64,000 nucleotides of DNA from Flaviramulus basaltis (GTDB taxonomy: Bacteria; Bacteroidota; Bacteroidia; Flavobacteriales; Flavobacteriaceae). Both the position numbers and the translations under genes were made by a program. Location of the stretch: NCBI RefSeq assembly GCF_900114265.1, contig NZ_FPKV01000005.1, positions 62,001 to 126,000 on the forward strand. Direction: 5' to 3'. Positions 14,493 to 25,200 of this stretch are shown here, piece by piece. Under the pieces are notes generated by a model. It had not been told where the DNA came from. It did no database searches and saw only the letters and a list, made by a program, of their open reading frames with translations. The first letter of the stretch is position 1. Each line of letters opens with the position of its first letter.

Positions 14493-16895
14493 TTAAAATC
14501 TTACCGACAATCCTCCACCACCGCCAAAACGGTTATCGTAACTTCCTAGCAACGATATGTTTCTGGATAAAAAATATTCAGCGCCAGCACTCCAAACGGT
14601 TTCTGATTCAGAATTAACACCAGATGGTAAGGAGTTTACCCAACCAAAATCTAATTGATACTCGTAGTAACCAAACACCGAAAATTTTGGAAATAACATG
14701 ATACTCCGCCCAAGACCAATTCTAGGTCTTAAATCACTATCAATCCTGGCATCGAGGCTAAACAAATAAGGGGTTAAAAACCTGATACCAGCAACAGCAG
14801 TAGTTTTGAACTCATTTAAACTGTCATCAATTTCATTTTCAATATTTACACCACCAAATACCCTTAAATAATCATGCAAATATCTTTCGTAAGTAAATTC
14901 TGCTTCTAGGTTTTCATTATATCCATATTCAACAGAAGCATTAAATTGGTTTCTCATGTTTGAAGCTACCAAGTTTAAAGTTGTGTTTTGTGACGATGCA
15001 TCAACCATTCCCCAAGAATAATAACGATCCGTTTCGGCTACTGCAATGGCTGCTGGATAGCCTTTCATACGAATGTCTGGAGGGGTATCATAACTCATAA
15101 CGCGTGCCATTCCGCCCATCAAATGATATAAAATGTGGCAGTGAAAAAACCAATCGCCATACTCATTGCCATAAAACTCTATGGTCACTTCCTGCATTGG
15201 TGGTACATTAACCGTATGCTTTAATGGTGAATATTCCCCATTTTTATTAATGACTCTAAAAAAATGCCCATGTAAATGCATTGGGTGATGCATCATGGTT
15301 AAATTGTTCAATGTTATCCTAGTAACCTGATCTCCTTCTATTTTTATATTATCAGTTTCAGATAAAGGAACGCCGTTCATGCTCCAGATATAACGTTGCA
15401 TGTTCCCTGTGAGGTTCAGTAAAATTTCCTTGATAGGCGTACCTTCGGGATAGCTCGTTTTTTCTGGTGATTTTAGAAAGTCGTAATTATACTCTGAAAA
15501 TAAATTCATGCCTTCCATATTGCCCGTTTTCATAGTATCCCTTTGATCATTCATCTGCATGCCTTTCATAGCATCATCATTGTTCATTTCCATCCCTTTC
15601 ATTTTGGAATGGTCCATTTGCATTCCTGCCATAGTGGAATCCTTATCCGTTTTCATGCCTTCCATTTTCATGGCCTTCGTATCAACAGTCTTGGATTTTT
15701 CCATGTTCATACCGCTCATATCATCTTTCATCTGCATACCATACTCATTTTTCATTTTGAAGCTTTCATCTTTGCTTGGGCGATATTTTAGAGCGTGCGC
15801 TCCCATTTTCATGTCCATTTTGGCCATGGTTTTCATCATTCCTATTTTATCAGGTCTTTGCAAGGTTTCGGCTGCAAACACTTTTCCATTTCCAAAAAAT
15901 GCCGAAGCAGTTCCTGAACCATCTTGTGCCATGATCTTAAGTTCTATCTTACCTTCTTGAGGAATGGTTACTATGTAATCATAAGTTTCTGCGATGCCAA
16001 TAAAGGTTTTGTTTTTTGCTATAGGCTCTACATCAATACCGTCTGCCGATACCAACAGTGGGTCTTCACCACCAAAAGTCATCCAGAACGAGGTAGAAGC
16101 ACCACCATTGATAATACGTAATCTAACTTTTTCTCCGGGATTAAATTCTGGATATTCAATAGATTCTTCACCATTGATTAAAAAGGCAGGATAATAAACA
16201 TCGGCAATATCGGCCCCATTCATACGTTGTCTCCAAAAATTTAATTGCGCTCCAAAAGCTCCGCGTGCAATAACTTGATTTAATGGTGTAGCTGTTCCTT
16301 TTCGTATGCCATACCATTCATTGCCACGTTTTAGGTTTCGCAGTACATGCATGGGGTCTTCATTGGTCCAATCGGATAGCATTAATACCAATTCTTTATC
16401 ATACTTCAAGGTTTCGTTCTTTGGATGGATAACAAAGGATCCAAAAACCCCACTTTGTTCCTGTAGGAGCGTATGCGAATGGTACCAATAAGTGCCCGAT
16501 TGTTTTAGGGCAAACTCATATTTTTGTGTATGTCCAGGTTCAATGGGTGGCGTGGTCAAATAAGGTACGCCATCGTAGAAGTTTGGTAATAAAAGTCCGT
16601 GCCAGTGGATGGAAGTTTCTACGCTCATTTCATTTTTAACATATATCACGGCATACTCACCTTCGGTAAATTCCAATACGGGTCCAGGAATACTGCCGTT
16701 TATGGTCATGCCTTTTACAGCTTTTCCAGTTTTATTGATAGTGGCCTCATTAATAGTAAGTGTGTATTCCTTTACAGGTAAATTATCAACATTGCCTTCA
16801 ACAGATGGCTTGTCTTGTGCGAGTGCACCAATGGTCACAAAAGTTGATAAAAAAATTAGTGTTTTTATTTTCTTAGTTAATCGTTTCATTTGCAT
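14493..16895 (-). CDS. copA: Multicopper oxidase CopA fused to a CopB-like beta-barrel
   Basis: A periplasmic Cu(I) oxidase of the CopA family followed by an unusual C-terminal domain. Copper motifs in order are SIHWHG near residue 97, YWYHSHTLLQ near 137, HHPMHLHGHFF and FFHCHILYHLMGGMARV, which together supply type 1, 2 and 3 copper ligands. A Met-rich insert (KMEGM, GMQMDH, KGMEMN units) lies between them. From about residue 640 the sequence alternates short amphipathic strands and ends in GGGLSVRF with a terminal Phe, as expected of an outer-membrane beta-barrel such as CopB. The start at 16895 or 16889 gives a signal peptide ending ALAQ. Export is by Sec, as no twin-arginine is seen. Confidence 0.88.
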   Translation of the reverse strand: MQMKRLTKKIKTLIFLSTFVTIGALAQDKPSVEGNVDNLPVKEYTLTINEATINKTGKAVKGMTINGSIPGPVLEFTEGEYAVIYVKNEMSVETSIHWHGLLLPNFYDGVPYLTTPPIEPGHTQKYEFALKQSGTYWYHSHTLLQEQSGVFGSFVIHPKNETLKYDKELVLMLSDWTNEDPMHVLRNLKRGNEWYGIRKGTATPLNQVIARGAFGAQLNFWRQRMNGADIADVYYPAFLINGEESIEYPEFNPGEKVRLRIINGGASTSFWMTFGGEDPLLVSADGIDVEPIAKNKTFIGIAETYDYIVTIPQEGKIELKIMAQDGSGTASAFFGNGKVFAAETLQRPDKIGMMKTMAKMDMKMGAHALKYRPSKDESFKMKNEYGMQMKDDMSGMNMEKSKTVDTKAMKMEGMKTDKDSTMAGMQMDHSKMKGMEMNNDDAMKGMQMNDQRDTMKTGNMEGMNLFSEYNYDFLKSPEKTSYPEGTPIKEILLNLTGNMQRYIWSMNGVPLSETDNIKIEGDQVTRITLNNLTMMHHPMHLHGHFFRVINKNGEYSPLKHTVNVPPMQEVTIEFYGNEYGDWFFHCHILYHLMGGMARVMSYDTPPDIRMKGYPAAIAVAETDRYYSWGMVDASSQNTTLNLVASNMRNQFNASVEYGYNENLEAEFTYERYLHDYLRVFGGVNIENEIDDSLNEFKTTAVAGIRFLTPYLFSLDARIDSDLRPRIGLGRSIMLFPKFSVFGYYEYQLDFGWVNSLPSGVNSESETVWSAGAEYFLSRNISLLGSYDNRFGGGGGLSVRF

Positions 16896-16962
16896 ATTGT
16901 ATATTTTTTTTTCAAAAATACTCTTGATTTTCAATAATTTGTGTCATAATTATGGGCATTAT

Positions 16963-17529
16963 CTATACAATTTTGTCCAAAGAATTCCTAAAGCTCTTAT
17001 ATTGGGATTTATATGCTGACATGCTCATTCCTGTTTCATTTTTAAACTGACTACTTAAATGGTTGATATGGCTATAATCCAGCAGTTGTCCTATTTCGGT
17101 AAAATTGTATTCTTGTATTTGGATAATCTCTTTTACCTTTTCAATTTTCAATTTTATAAAGTACTTTTCTACGGTAACCTGTTCTGTATATGAAAAAACC
17201 TTACTTATTTTGGAATAATCCTGGCACATTTTATTTTCTAAATAAACCGATAGGTTTTCATAGAGTTGTAATGGTAGATGCTGTAGCAGTTTTATAAGTT
17301 CAATTTTTACTTGTTCAACCAAAAGCTGTTCTGGTGTATCAATTAATAAAAACCCGTTTTCCTTTAGGATATGATCCAACTTATTCTTGTCCATTGCATC
17401 TTTAAGATCAAGTTTAATTCTGCCCAATTCAATTTCTATAACCTTTGCCCCAGCCTGACTTAATTCATCTTTCAACACTTTGATGCATCGGTTGCAAACC
17501 ATATTTTTTACAAAAATCTCTCTTATCAT
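16963..17529 (-). CDS. HMA-AraC one-component regulator (copy 2)
   Basis: 188 residues. The N-terminal HMA-like part begins FVKNMVCNRC (Cys12, Cys15). The C-terminal AraC region contains KLKIEKVKEIIQIQEYNFTE and NHLSSQFKNETGMSMSAYKS. It is closer to the copy at 30042 than to that at 6277; both share VEKYFIKLKIEKVKE-type helices. It is transcribed immediately upstream of copA (68 bp gap) in the same direction, so CopA, SHOCT and DUF302 are likely targets or operon partners. The sensed metal is inferred to be copper. Confidence 0.82.
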   Translation of the reverse strand: MIREIFVKNMVCNRCIKVLKDELSQAGAKVIEIELGRIKLDLKDAMDKNKLDHILKENGFLLIDTPEQLLVEQVKIELIKLLQHLPLQLYENLSVYLENKMCQDYSKISKVFSYTEQVTVEKYFIKLKIEKVKEIIQIQEYNFTEIGQLLDYSHINHLSSQFKNETGMSMSAYKSQYKSFRNSLDKIV

Positions 17530-17667
17530 AATTAGTTGCTAAAGTTATTGACAATGGCGAACTGAACGTAATTCTGATTTATAGGTTCTAGTTGCTCAAT
17601 CCTGAACTTAAAATCACAATTCTTGAATATAAAAAGTGGTATTATAAACGATTCATCCAAAAACACT

Positions 17668-18093
17668 TTATTTTGATTTATTATATTTCAAATAATTTTC
17701 TTTAGATTCAAAGTAGGCTACATCTCCTTCTTTTTTTACCAAAACAATATATGCCTCTGTTTTATCTACTGTCTTACCACTAAAAGGGTCTTTCGCTGTT
17801 CTAGCAGTTTCATTGTCGTTCAATGTGCCCACACACATTTGGCAGCAACCATAGTAAGTCTTTCCATTAACAGGAACAGGCATTTGGGGCTTACCCATAT
17901 ACGCATTGTTCACCATACAGACCAATTTATTTGGTACCTGAGAGCCTACTTGGTAATCCTCTTGTGTTGTTTCTGTTTTAACTTCAACTTTGTTTTCAAC
18001 TGTGACTTCAGCAACTTCTGCTTTCTTGGTTTCATTTTTGCAACCAATCAAAGTAATGATTGAAAGTGCTATAATAATGCCTTGTTTTATCAT
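17668..18093 (-). CDS. Lipoprotein with Cys-cluster (TRASH/NosL-like) domain
   Basis: The lipobox LIGC (Cys18) is followed by a Lys/Glu/Val-rich linker of about 30 residues. The globular part holds a Cys in NKLVCMVNN (Cys59), then GKTYYGCCQMCVGTL (Cys83, Cys84, Cys87) and a DPFSGKTVDKTEAYI loop. The pattern resembles TRASH or NosL-like metal-binding domains that hand copper between envelope proteins. It lies between the PII-like gene and the HMA-AraC gene, all on the minus strand. The exact family is not certain. Confidence 0.7.
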   Translation of the reverse strand: MIKQGIIIALSIITLIGCKNETKKAEVAEVTVENKVEVKTETTQEDYQVGSQVPNKLVCMVNNAYMGKPQMPVPVNGKTYYGCCQMCVGTLNDNETARTAKDPFSGKTVDKTEAYIVLVKKEGDVAYFESKENYLKYNKSK

Positions 18094-18106
18094 GACTTTA
18101 TATTTA

Positions 18107-18451
18107 TTATGCCTTACGGCTACTATTATTATGTTCTCCTGTTTTAATTCTTACGCTATAGTCTATATTACTAACATAGATGAGTCCATCACCGTTTTTG
18201 CCCGTTTGGGCATGCTTTGTTAAAATATCTATAACTTTATCTACTTTTTCCTTTTCTATAACCATTTCTATTTTAACCACTTTATGGTGTAAAAACGGAA
18301 AATCTAAACTTGGAAATTCTGTCTCTGGATCTATATAATCACCAACTCCTTCACCTTCAAAAACTGTAAAACAACAGAACTGATTTTCTTTTAAGTGCTT
18401 TGCAACTTCATTGAGTTTTTCTTTTTGTATAAATGCTTTAATTTCTTTCAT
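18107..18451 (-). CDS. PII-like signalling protein in a metal-efflux cluster
   Basis: 114 residues with the PII fold signature: MKEIKAFIQKEKLNEVAKHL at the start, and HAQTGKNGDGLIYVSNID followed by VRIKTGE, matching the PII nucleotide-binding B- and C-loops. The T-loop region differs from GlnB: it lacks the uridylylated Tyr context and instead reads EGVGDYIDPETEFP. Two adjacent cysteines in NQFCCFTVF are notable. Divergent PII proteins encoded by heavy-metal RND pumps have been described as a separate group; this gene fits by position, 76 bp after a DUF3347 gene and near cusCBA. It may tie pump activity to ATP/ADP or metal level. Confidence 0.78.
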   Translation of the reverse strand: MKEIKAFIQKEKLNEVAKHLKENQFCCFTVFEGEGVGDYIDPETEFPSLDFPFLHHKVVKIEMVIEKEKVDKVIDILTKHAQTGKNGDGLIYVSNIDYSVRIKTGEHNNSSRKA

Positions 18452-18527
18452 GTCTTTATTTTTTTTGATTAATAAGCTGGCTTAAAAATGTCATAAAAGG
18501 CATTTATAAACCAGCTTCTGCTATCAA

Positions 18528-19067
18528 TCACATAGACTTAAATGTTTCTTTTAAACTTCCACAACTGGCCATAGCTTTATCCATATAAGGGTTTGCAATT
18601 TTGTTGGAATTTGAAAACCAGTACGAACCTCCATCGTTTGCCATGGGACAAAAATTCTTGTAAATTTCACCTTCGGTTACATTGTCTTTTAATAAAGGCT
18701 CAAATGCTGTTGTAAGTTTTGAAAATATGACACGTTGGTCCATAATATTGGACTTTGATGCCATGTCTTCGGCCACCTTTTGCGCATCAGTTGCTTTACC
18801 GTATTTCTTTAAAATTCCAACAAGCATTTTAGATGCTTTTTGTACCTTTTCAGCATTGGCTTCAATTAAAGCGTTGTTTATCATGGTGTAATGCATATAT
18901 GCCTTGGTAAGGTTTTTATCGTTTAACTTTACCATAGATTTATCATGATTCATCATATTATGATCGTCCTGTTTCATGTTCATTTTGCTATGATCGTGCT
19001 GTGCACTGATAACATTAGTTACACTCATTATTAAAGCAATTATTACTACTGATTTTAAATTTTTCAT
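18528..19067 (-). CDS. DUF3347 exported protein (copy 3)
   Basis: The start at 19067 is preferred because it gives MKNLKSVVIIALIMSVTNVI and a cleavage site after ISA. A short Met/His arm follows (HDHSKMNMKQDDHNMMNH), then DUF3347 with LTKAYMHYTMINNALIEAN, MDQRVIFSKL, YKNFCPMANDGGSYWF and NPYMDKAMASCG. Unlike copies 1 and 2, the DHQREHF element is replaced by MDQRVIF. It is 27 bp downstream of cusB, whose own C-terminus carries a DUF3347 domain, suggesting descent from a split or duplicated pump domain. Confidence 0.87.
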   Translation of the reverse strand: MKNLKSVVIIALIMSVTNVISAQHDHSKMNMKQDDHNMMNHDKSMVKLNDKNLTKAYMHYTMINNALIEANAEKVQKASKMLVGILKKYGKATDAQKVAEDMASKSNIMDQRVIFSKLTTAFEPLLKDNVTEGEIYKNFCPMANDGGSYWFSNSNKIANPYMDKAMASCGSLKETFKSM

Positions 19068-19093
19068 TTGTTTTTGTTTATAAAGTTTTTTTA

Positions 19094-20983
19094 TTATTTT
19101 ACAATGACTGTTTTCGTGTCTCCACAAGTAAGCATTTTAGCACCTAAATACGGGTTCTTAATAGGCTCATTAAGGCTTAGCCAGTAAGCACCTTTATTGT
19201 TGTCGGCCATTGGGCAAAATTGTTCGTACACTTTTTGGTTTACTCCAAATAGTTTTACACCTTTAGATAAATGTGCCGATAAGTGCTTAAAATGGCTGCG
19301 CTGTTTTTCTATATCCGAAATTTTTGAAATAGAAGTTGCAGACTCTGTAATTTCTTTGGATATGGTCATCCAATGGTTATGTGCATTATGATCTGTCAAT
19401 TGTTTCATATCCACATTTTTCATGGCACTCAATAACGTTTTGGCTGAAGCGCTAGCGGTACTGTTATCACCTTTTACAAAGGCATCCTTTAATTTAACAT
19501 AGGCGTTAAACACTTGTTCCAACTGGTTTTTAAATCCGTCCGTTGTTGTAATGCGCTGGTTCATATCTGTATGATCGGTCTCCTTTTCCATTTTGCTATG
19601 GTCTGGGCTTATTTCTCCTTCCATTTTTGAATCACTCATGTCCATTTTAGAATGGTCTTCGCTACTTGCTTTCGTATCGCCACCCATATCCATTCCGGCA
19701 TGACCACCTAGGTTTACCTTTCCGCCTTCTGGATTCATCATACTTTTTTGCCCCAATAATTGTGCAGAAGCATCTATTCTAAATACACCATTTGTTGCAA
19801 CAGTTTCACCTTCTTTCAAACCCTCCTTAATACTATAAAATTGTCCCATATCCTGTCCCAGTGTAACTTCTCTATACAGAAAGGAGATGGTCTTTTCGTG
19901 TGGAACCTTTACATAAACAACCGCTCGTTTTCCTGTCCATAGTACAGCTGATTTTGGGATGACAATGGTATTGTCCATCCCTTTCATCTTTGCTTTAATA
20001 ATACCACTAGCATACATTTCTGGTAAAAGCATGTTTGAAGGGTTTTTTACTTCTACACGTACTTTGGCAACCCTTGTATTCGATGACACAAAAGGATCTA
20101 CGTAGGTAACTTTACCTTCAAAGTTTTTTCCAGGAATAGCCTGTATCGTAAAGCTTACCTTGTCGTTAATGTGTATCCAAGGAATATCTGCCTCATAGGC
20201 TTCAAACATAACCCATACTGTACTCAAATTAGCAATATCGAACAGATTACCACCAGCCTTAATATAATCTCCAGTGTCTACATTTCTACTCATTACATAA
20301 CCAGAATGATCGGATAAAATATCAATCTGTTCTTGAACCTTTCCAGAAGACTCAATAGCCTCAATTTGTTTGTCCGACAGTTTCCAAAGCTTTAATTTAT
20401 TACGTGATGCGGTATATAACTGTGGATAAACATCTTTAGACTTAATAGCCTCAAACAATTCTTTTTGCGCAGAAATTAATTCTGGCGAATAAATACGCAC
20501 TATTTTTTGACCAGCATATACTTTTTCGCCAGTAAAATTAACATACAATCGTTCTATACGACCAGGTATATGAGACACTTGAGAATACAATCTACGCTCG
20601 TCAGGTTTTACACGACCCAATAATCGTATTTCCTTATTGGCACTAGACTTTTCAACTACTGTAGTCTGAATATTTGCCAACTGATAGGATTCTTCATTCA
20701 TTACAATTTCGTCGTCTGCAATGTTTTCTGAAGAGCTATCCGATGCTTCCAGTGGAATAAGTTCCATACCACAAATTGGGCAATTCCCTGGTTTTTCCAT
20801 CTTTATTTGTGGATGCATTGAGCAAGTCCATAATTGTGTTACAGGATCTTGAACATATTCATGTTCACCTTCTGTATGTGTTTTTTCTGAGTCTCCACCA
20901 GAAAATACATTTCCCAAAATCATCCCGAGTATTAAAATACCCACTGCTATGATATATTTTTTATATTTCTTCATGATATTCAT
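19094..20983 (-). CDS. cusB: CusB-type RND adaptor with metal-binding N-terminus and DUF3347 C-terminus
   Basis: The periplasmic membrane-fusion subunit of a CusABC copper/silver pump. After a signal anchor come the heavy-metal-binding motif WTCSMHPQI..GNCPICGMELIP (Cys54, Cys68, Cys71), the barrel-sandwich and hairpin regions (LLGRVKPDERRLYSQVS; YVNFTGEKVYAGQKIVRIYS) and the beta-barrel/MP domain. A Met/His-rich linker (DHSKMDMSDSKM) joins these to a DUF3347 domain (residues about 480-629) with YEQFCPMADNNKGAYWLS and NPYLGAKMLTCG. The DUF3347 tail replaces the CusF-like domain fused to some adaptors, which suggests a copper-delivery role. It starts one base after the cusC stop. Confidence 0.92.
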   Translation of the reverse strand: MNIMKKYKKYIIAVGILILGMILGNVFSGGDSEKTHTEGEHEYVQDPVTQLWTCSMHPQIKMEKPGNCPICGMELIPLEASDSSSENIADDEIVMNEESYQLANIQTTVVEKSSANKEIRLLGRVKPDERRLYSQVSHIPGRIERLYVNFTGEKVYAGQKIVRIYSPELISAQKELFEAIKSKDVYPQLYTASRNKLKLWKLSDKQIEAIESSGKVQEQIDILSDHSGYVMSRNVDTGDYIKAGGNLFDIANLSTVWVMFEAYEADIPWIHINDKVSFTIQAIPGKNFEGKVTYVDPFVSSNTRVAKVRVEVKNPSNMLLPEMYASGIIKAKMKGMDNTIVIPKSAVLWTGKRAVVYVKVPHEKTISFLYREVTLGQDMGQFYSIKEGLKEGETVATNGVFRIDASAQLLGQKSMMNPEGGKVNLGGHAGMDMGGDTKASSEDHSKMDMSDSKMEGEISPDHSKMEKETDHTDMNQRITTTDGFKNQLEQVFNAYVKLKDAFVKGDNSTASASAKTLLSAMKNVDMKQLTDHNAHNHWMTISKEITESATSISKISDIEKQRSHFKHLSAHLSKGVKLFGVNQKVYEQFCPMADNNKGAYWLSLNEPIKNPYLGAKMLTCGDTKTVIVK

Positions 20984-20984
20984 T

Positions 20985-22250
20985 TTATTGTCCTATTAAA
21001 TAATCCATAAATGCCGCTGCAGCATTTTTATCGGTTAATGCTTTTTGATGTTCTAATTCGTATTTAAGTAATTGGCGTTCTATGCGTAATACTTCTTCAA
21101 AATCCTTAGAGTTCGTAGAGTATGAAACTATTAAAATGTCCAAAACTTTTTTTGCGATTTCAGATTGCCTTAAATTTAAAGCAATACGTCTGTCTCCATC
21201 ATTAAAATCTTTATATGTATTTTCATAAACTGAACTCAAAGTATTCTTTTTATCCTCTTTTCTGGATATTTCGGCTTCCTGTCTGTATTGTGCTTCTTTT
21301 ATTAAAGCTTTATATTTTTTACGATATAAAGGAATTTTAACCCCTACCGATGGAAACAAAAACACATCTTTACCATTATCTGATGCTGTTGACATAGGAT
21401 TTTCACCAACTATGGTATAATTTACACCAACAGTAAACTTTGGTAATCCTTCTTTTTTAGCTACAATTTCCTGATTTAAAAAGGCGTTTAACTTATGTTC
21501 TATACTTTTAATTTGATGGTTTGAAGTATAGATTTCATCAAGCATATTTAACTGTTCCAAAGGAATTTCTTCTTGCCACAATACATCTGGAACTAGTATT
21601 TCAGAAACAGCTTCCCCGTTTAATAAGTTGTTAAACTTTATTCTTAAAACATCTTTTGTGTCCAAAAACAATTCTAATTGATTTTCCAAATCATTTAGTT
21701 CCAACTCAACACGTAATTCATCTACAATAGAAGCATTTCCTGCTTCAATTTTAACCAAAGACAAACGTTTAAAAACTTGAAGGATTTCAATATTCTCTTT
21801 AGTTATCTCAATGGCCTTTTCAATAAAATAATAATTATAATAAGCTGTTTTAACCTCGAAGAAAATATTGGATTTTGTGTTTTCAAAATCCTCGTACATG
21901 GCTTTTGCCATTTCAGTCGCAACATCCTCTTTAGCACTTAACAAACCGAACCAAGGAAAGCTTTGCATTAAATTAAAGTTTGCCCTTTGCGGGCCAACCC
22001 TTGTTTCTACTGGTTGAATAAAATATCCAAAAGCAAAAGTAGGATCTGGTAAAGTACCTACTTGAGGTACTTTTTCCATAGCAGCCATATAATCGTTAAA
22101 TTTAGCTTTTAAAGCAGGGTTATTATTGGCTGCTATTTCCAAATAGTTATTCAAATTTTCTTGACTAAAAATACTTGTTGTAAAAAGTACAACTAGACTC
22201 AAGAAAAGATATTTTTTAGTATTCGCTGTCATCTTTATAAATTTAAGCAT
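20985..22250 (-). CDS. cusC: TolC-family outer-membrane factor (CusC-like)
   Basis: 421 residues with a signal peptide ending FSQ, then the repeated long alpha-helical and beta patterns of outer-membrane efflux proteins: LNNYLEIAANNNPALKAKFN, VETRVGPQRANFNLMQSFPW and a second half with EIARRKVL-like helices (LRQSEIAKKVLDILIVSYST). It forms the outer-membrane duct of the pump encoded by its neighbours. The first 8 bp overlap the end of cusA and the stop lies next to the cusB start, so the three subunits are translationally coupled in the order A-C-B. Confidence 0.9.
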   Translation of the reverse strand: MLKFIKMTANTKKYLFLSLVVLFTTSIFSQENLNNYLEIAANNNPALKAKFNDYMAAMEKVPQVGTLPDPTFAFGYFIQPVETRVGPQRANFNLMQSFPWFGLLSAKEDVATEMAKAMYEDFENTKSNIFFEVKTAYYNYYFIEKAIEITKENIEILQVFKRLSLVKIEAGNASIVDELRVELELNDLENQLELFLDTKDVLRIKFNNLLNGEAVSEILVPDVLWQEEIPLEQLNMLDEIYTSNHQIKSIEHKLNAFLNQEIVAKKEGLPKFTVGVNYTIVGENPMSTASDNGKDVFLFPSVGVKIPLYRKKYKALIKEAQYRQEAEISRKEDKKNTLSSVYENTYKDFNDGDRRIALNLRQSEIAKKVLDILIVSYSTNSKDFEEVLRIERQLLKYELEHQKALTDKNAAAAFMDYLIGQ

Positions 22251-25200
22251 TACTTGATTTTAATTGTTTTTTTAATCCTTTCTCCTTCCACATACTGTAA
22301 AGCACAGGAACTACAAACATGGTCATAACCTGTAACAGCATACCTCCAAAAGAAGGGATTGCCATCGGAATAACTACATCGGCACCTTTACCCGTAGCGG
22401 TTAGTACTGGTATTAAAGCGATAATAGCGGTTGCCGCGGTCATCATTGCAGGTCGTACCCTTTTGGAACCTGCCGCAATTACTGAAGCCCGTATTTCTTT
22501 GACTGTATCAGGATGTCTCTTATCAAAAACCTGGGTCAAGTAAGTTCCCATGATAACTCCATCATCTGTAGCAATACCAAATAGAGCTATAAATCCTACC
22601 CAAACGGCGACGCTCAGGTTTATGGTATGAAGCTGAAATAAATCTCTCATTTGGACTCCAAAAACATCAAAATTCAAGAACCAACCCTGGCCATATAACC
22701 AAATCATGATAAAACCACCAGCAAATGCTACAAATATTCCTGAGAATACCATAAGCGCGGGAACCATAGATTTAAACTGGAAATATAATATTAAGAGAAT
22801 CACAATTAACGATATAGGCACGACAATCATTAAACGTTTTGATGCCCTAATTTGATTTTCGTAATTTCCTGTAAAACGGTACGTCACACCATCAGGTAAC
22901 TTGAATTCACCAGAATCAATTTTTTTCTTGATAAGTGCTTGAGCATCTTCAACCACATTGGTTTCGGCATAGCCATCTTTCATGTCGAAAATAACGTAGC
23001 CTGTTAAAAAAGTATCTTCACTTTTAATCACTTGAGGACCTCTAACGTATTCTAAAGAAGCCAACTCACCCAATTCAACTTGAACACCTGCCGGTGTTGG
23101 TATTAATATTTTTTTAATATCATCTGGATTATCTCTAAATTCTCTCGCATAACGCACACGTACAGGGAATCGTTCCCTGCCTTCTACAGTTGTTGAGAGT
23201 TGCTTTCCACCAACGGCTACCGAAAGTTGCATTTGCATATCTTTGACGGATAGTCCGTAACGAGACATCGCTTGTCGATTTAGCTTTATTTCTAAGTAAG
23301 GCTTACCAACAACACGATCTGCAAACACTGTTGGCGGATTAACGCTAGGGACTTCTTTTAGAATGTTTTCTAATTCAAACCCAACTTTTTCAATCGCTTC
23401 CAATGTAGGCCCAAACACTTTTATACCCATTGGTGCTCGCATTCCTGTAGCCAACATGATTAATCGTGTTTGTATTGGTTGTAGTTTTGGTGCAGATGTT
23501 AATCCAGGGAATTTCGCATGTTTAACAATTTCATTCCAAATATCATCTGGTTTTTTTATGTGCTCTCGCCATTGCCTGAAGTTTTCTCCATCTTCATCTA
23601 GGATAAGCTCTTTTTTGGTTATTTTTCTAAACTCGTCCGTACCATACGCATAAGTTGTGCCATCTTTTAAAACAAAAGCATCATATTTATTAACTTTAAA
23701 ACGCTCTCTATGCCCATCTTCATCTAAAATATATTCTGGAATATAATTTATAGTGTTTTCATACATAGATGTTGGCGCAGGGTCTAATGCAGAGTTTACA
23801 CGCCCCCATTTACCTACAGATGATTCTATTTCAGGTATGGTCATTACGTGTTTATCTATGCTTGCGATAACTTCAGTATTTTCAGTTATACTGGAATGCG
23901 GCATGGTAGTTGGCATCAATAAGAATGAACCTTCATTTAATGCTGGCATAAACTCATTGCCTAGCCCAGGGAAGTTTTTGTCCAATTTCTCCCAGACCAC
24001 ATTGTTTTTAGTGAATTCCGGCATAAAACCAAGGACTTTTCCAAACCCTAACCATATGGTTACCCCGAAGAAAACCACCAAAATAGGGATCATTAAAAAT
24101 TTCCACTTATTATCCAAACACCATGATAGGATTTTTTTATAAAAATGCACTATCGCCATTAATGCCCCTAAAACCAAACTTATAACTAATGTTACAAAAA
24201 TGAAATTGACAAATACCGAATTAGATGCTCCCAAAGGCATCCATTCTATAGTCAGAAAGTAGACTAAAATTATAATTGTAATGGCTATATTGATATAATT
24301 GGCTATTTTTTCGGTATAAGGAAGTTTTATTTTTCCTTTCAAAAATGTTTTTTCTGGCACTTGCGTGAGTAAATTATTTATACCAATAGCAATTAGGGCT
24401 ATAGCAATAATACTACCATAAGCAAATAGGAAAACAAATCCAAAACCGATCAAGGTTCCATTAAATATTCGGCTCGTTCGCTTTGTATTAATTCTAATGG
24501 AAAACAAAATTTTTGCTAAGGCCGGAATAAACATAATTCCAATAAAGAGTGCAGAAATCAACGCAAACGTTTTGGTCCATGCTAAAGGTTTAAACAATTT
24601 ACCTTCGGCAGCTTGCATTGCAAAAACGGGTAAGAAACTCACAACTGTGGTAGCAAGAGCAGTGATTACTGCCGATGCGACTTCCACAGTAGCAACATAA
24701 ATAACCTCTATCAATTTTTTCCCTCTTACACCTTCATTTTCTGGCATTTCTAGATGCCGTACTATATTTTCGGTAAAAACAATCCCCACATCAATCATGA
24801 CACCAATAGCAATAGCAATACCGGAAAGTGCCACAATATTGGCATCAACTCCAAAATATTTCATTAATATAAAGGTCATCAATACGCCTACTGGTAATAT
24901 ACTTGATATTAACACGGATGCTCTAAGATTAAGAACCAATACAATTACCACTAAAATACTAATCAATATTTCGTGTGAAAGCGAAGATTCCAAAGTCCCT
25001 AAAGTTTCCTGAATTAAACCAGATCGATCATAAAAAGGAACAATAGTTACTTTTGAAACCGTTCCATCAGCCAATACTTTGGAAGGTAAACCAGGAGCAA
25101 CTTCATCAATTTTACTTTTAAGATTATGAATCACTTCTTGCGGGTTGGCACCATAACGTGCTACAACCACACCACCAACAGCCTCTACACCACTTTTGTC

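Noticed and set aside
15559-15960. 133-codon plus-strand frame opposite copA
   Set aside because: It is the reverse of the Met/His-rich part of copA. It has no homologue pattern, and the minus-strand frame has clear copper motifs.
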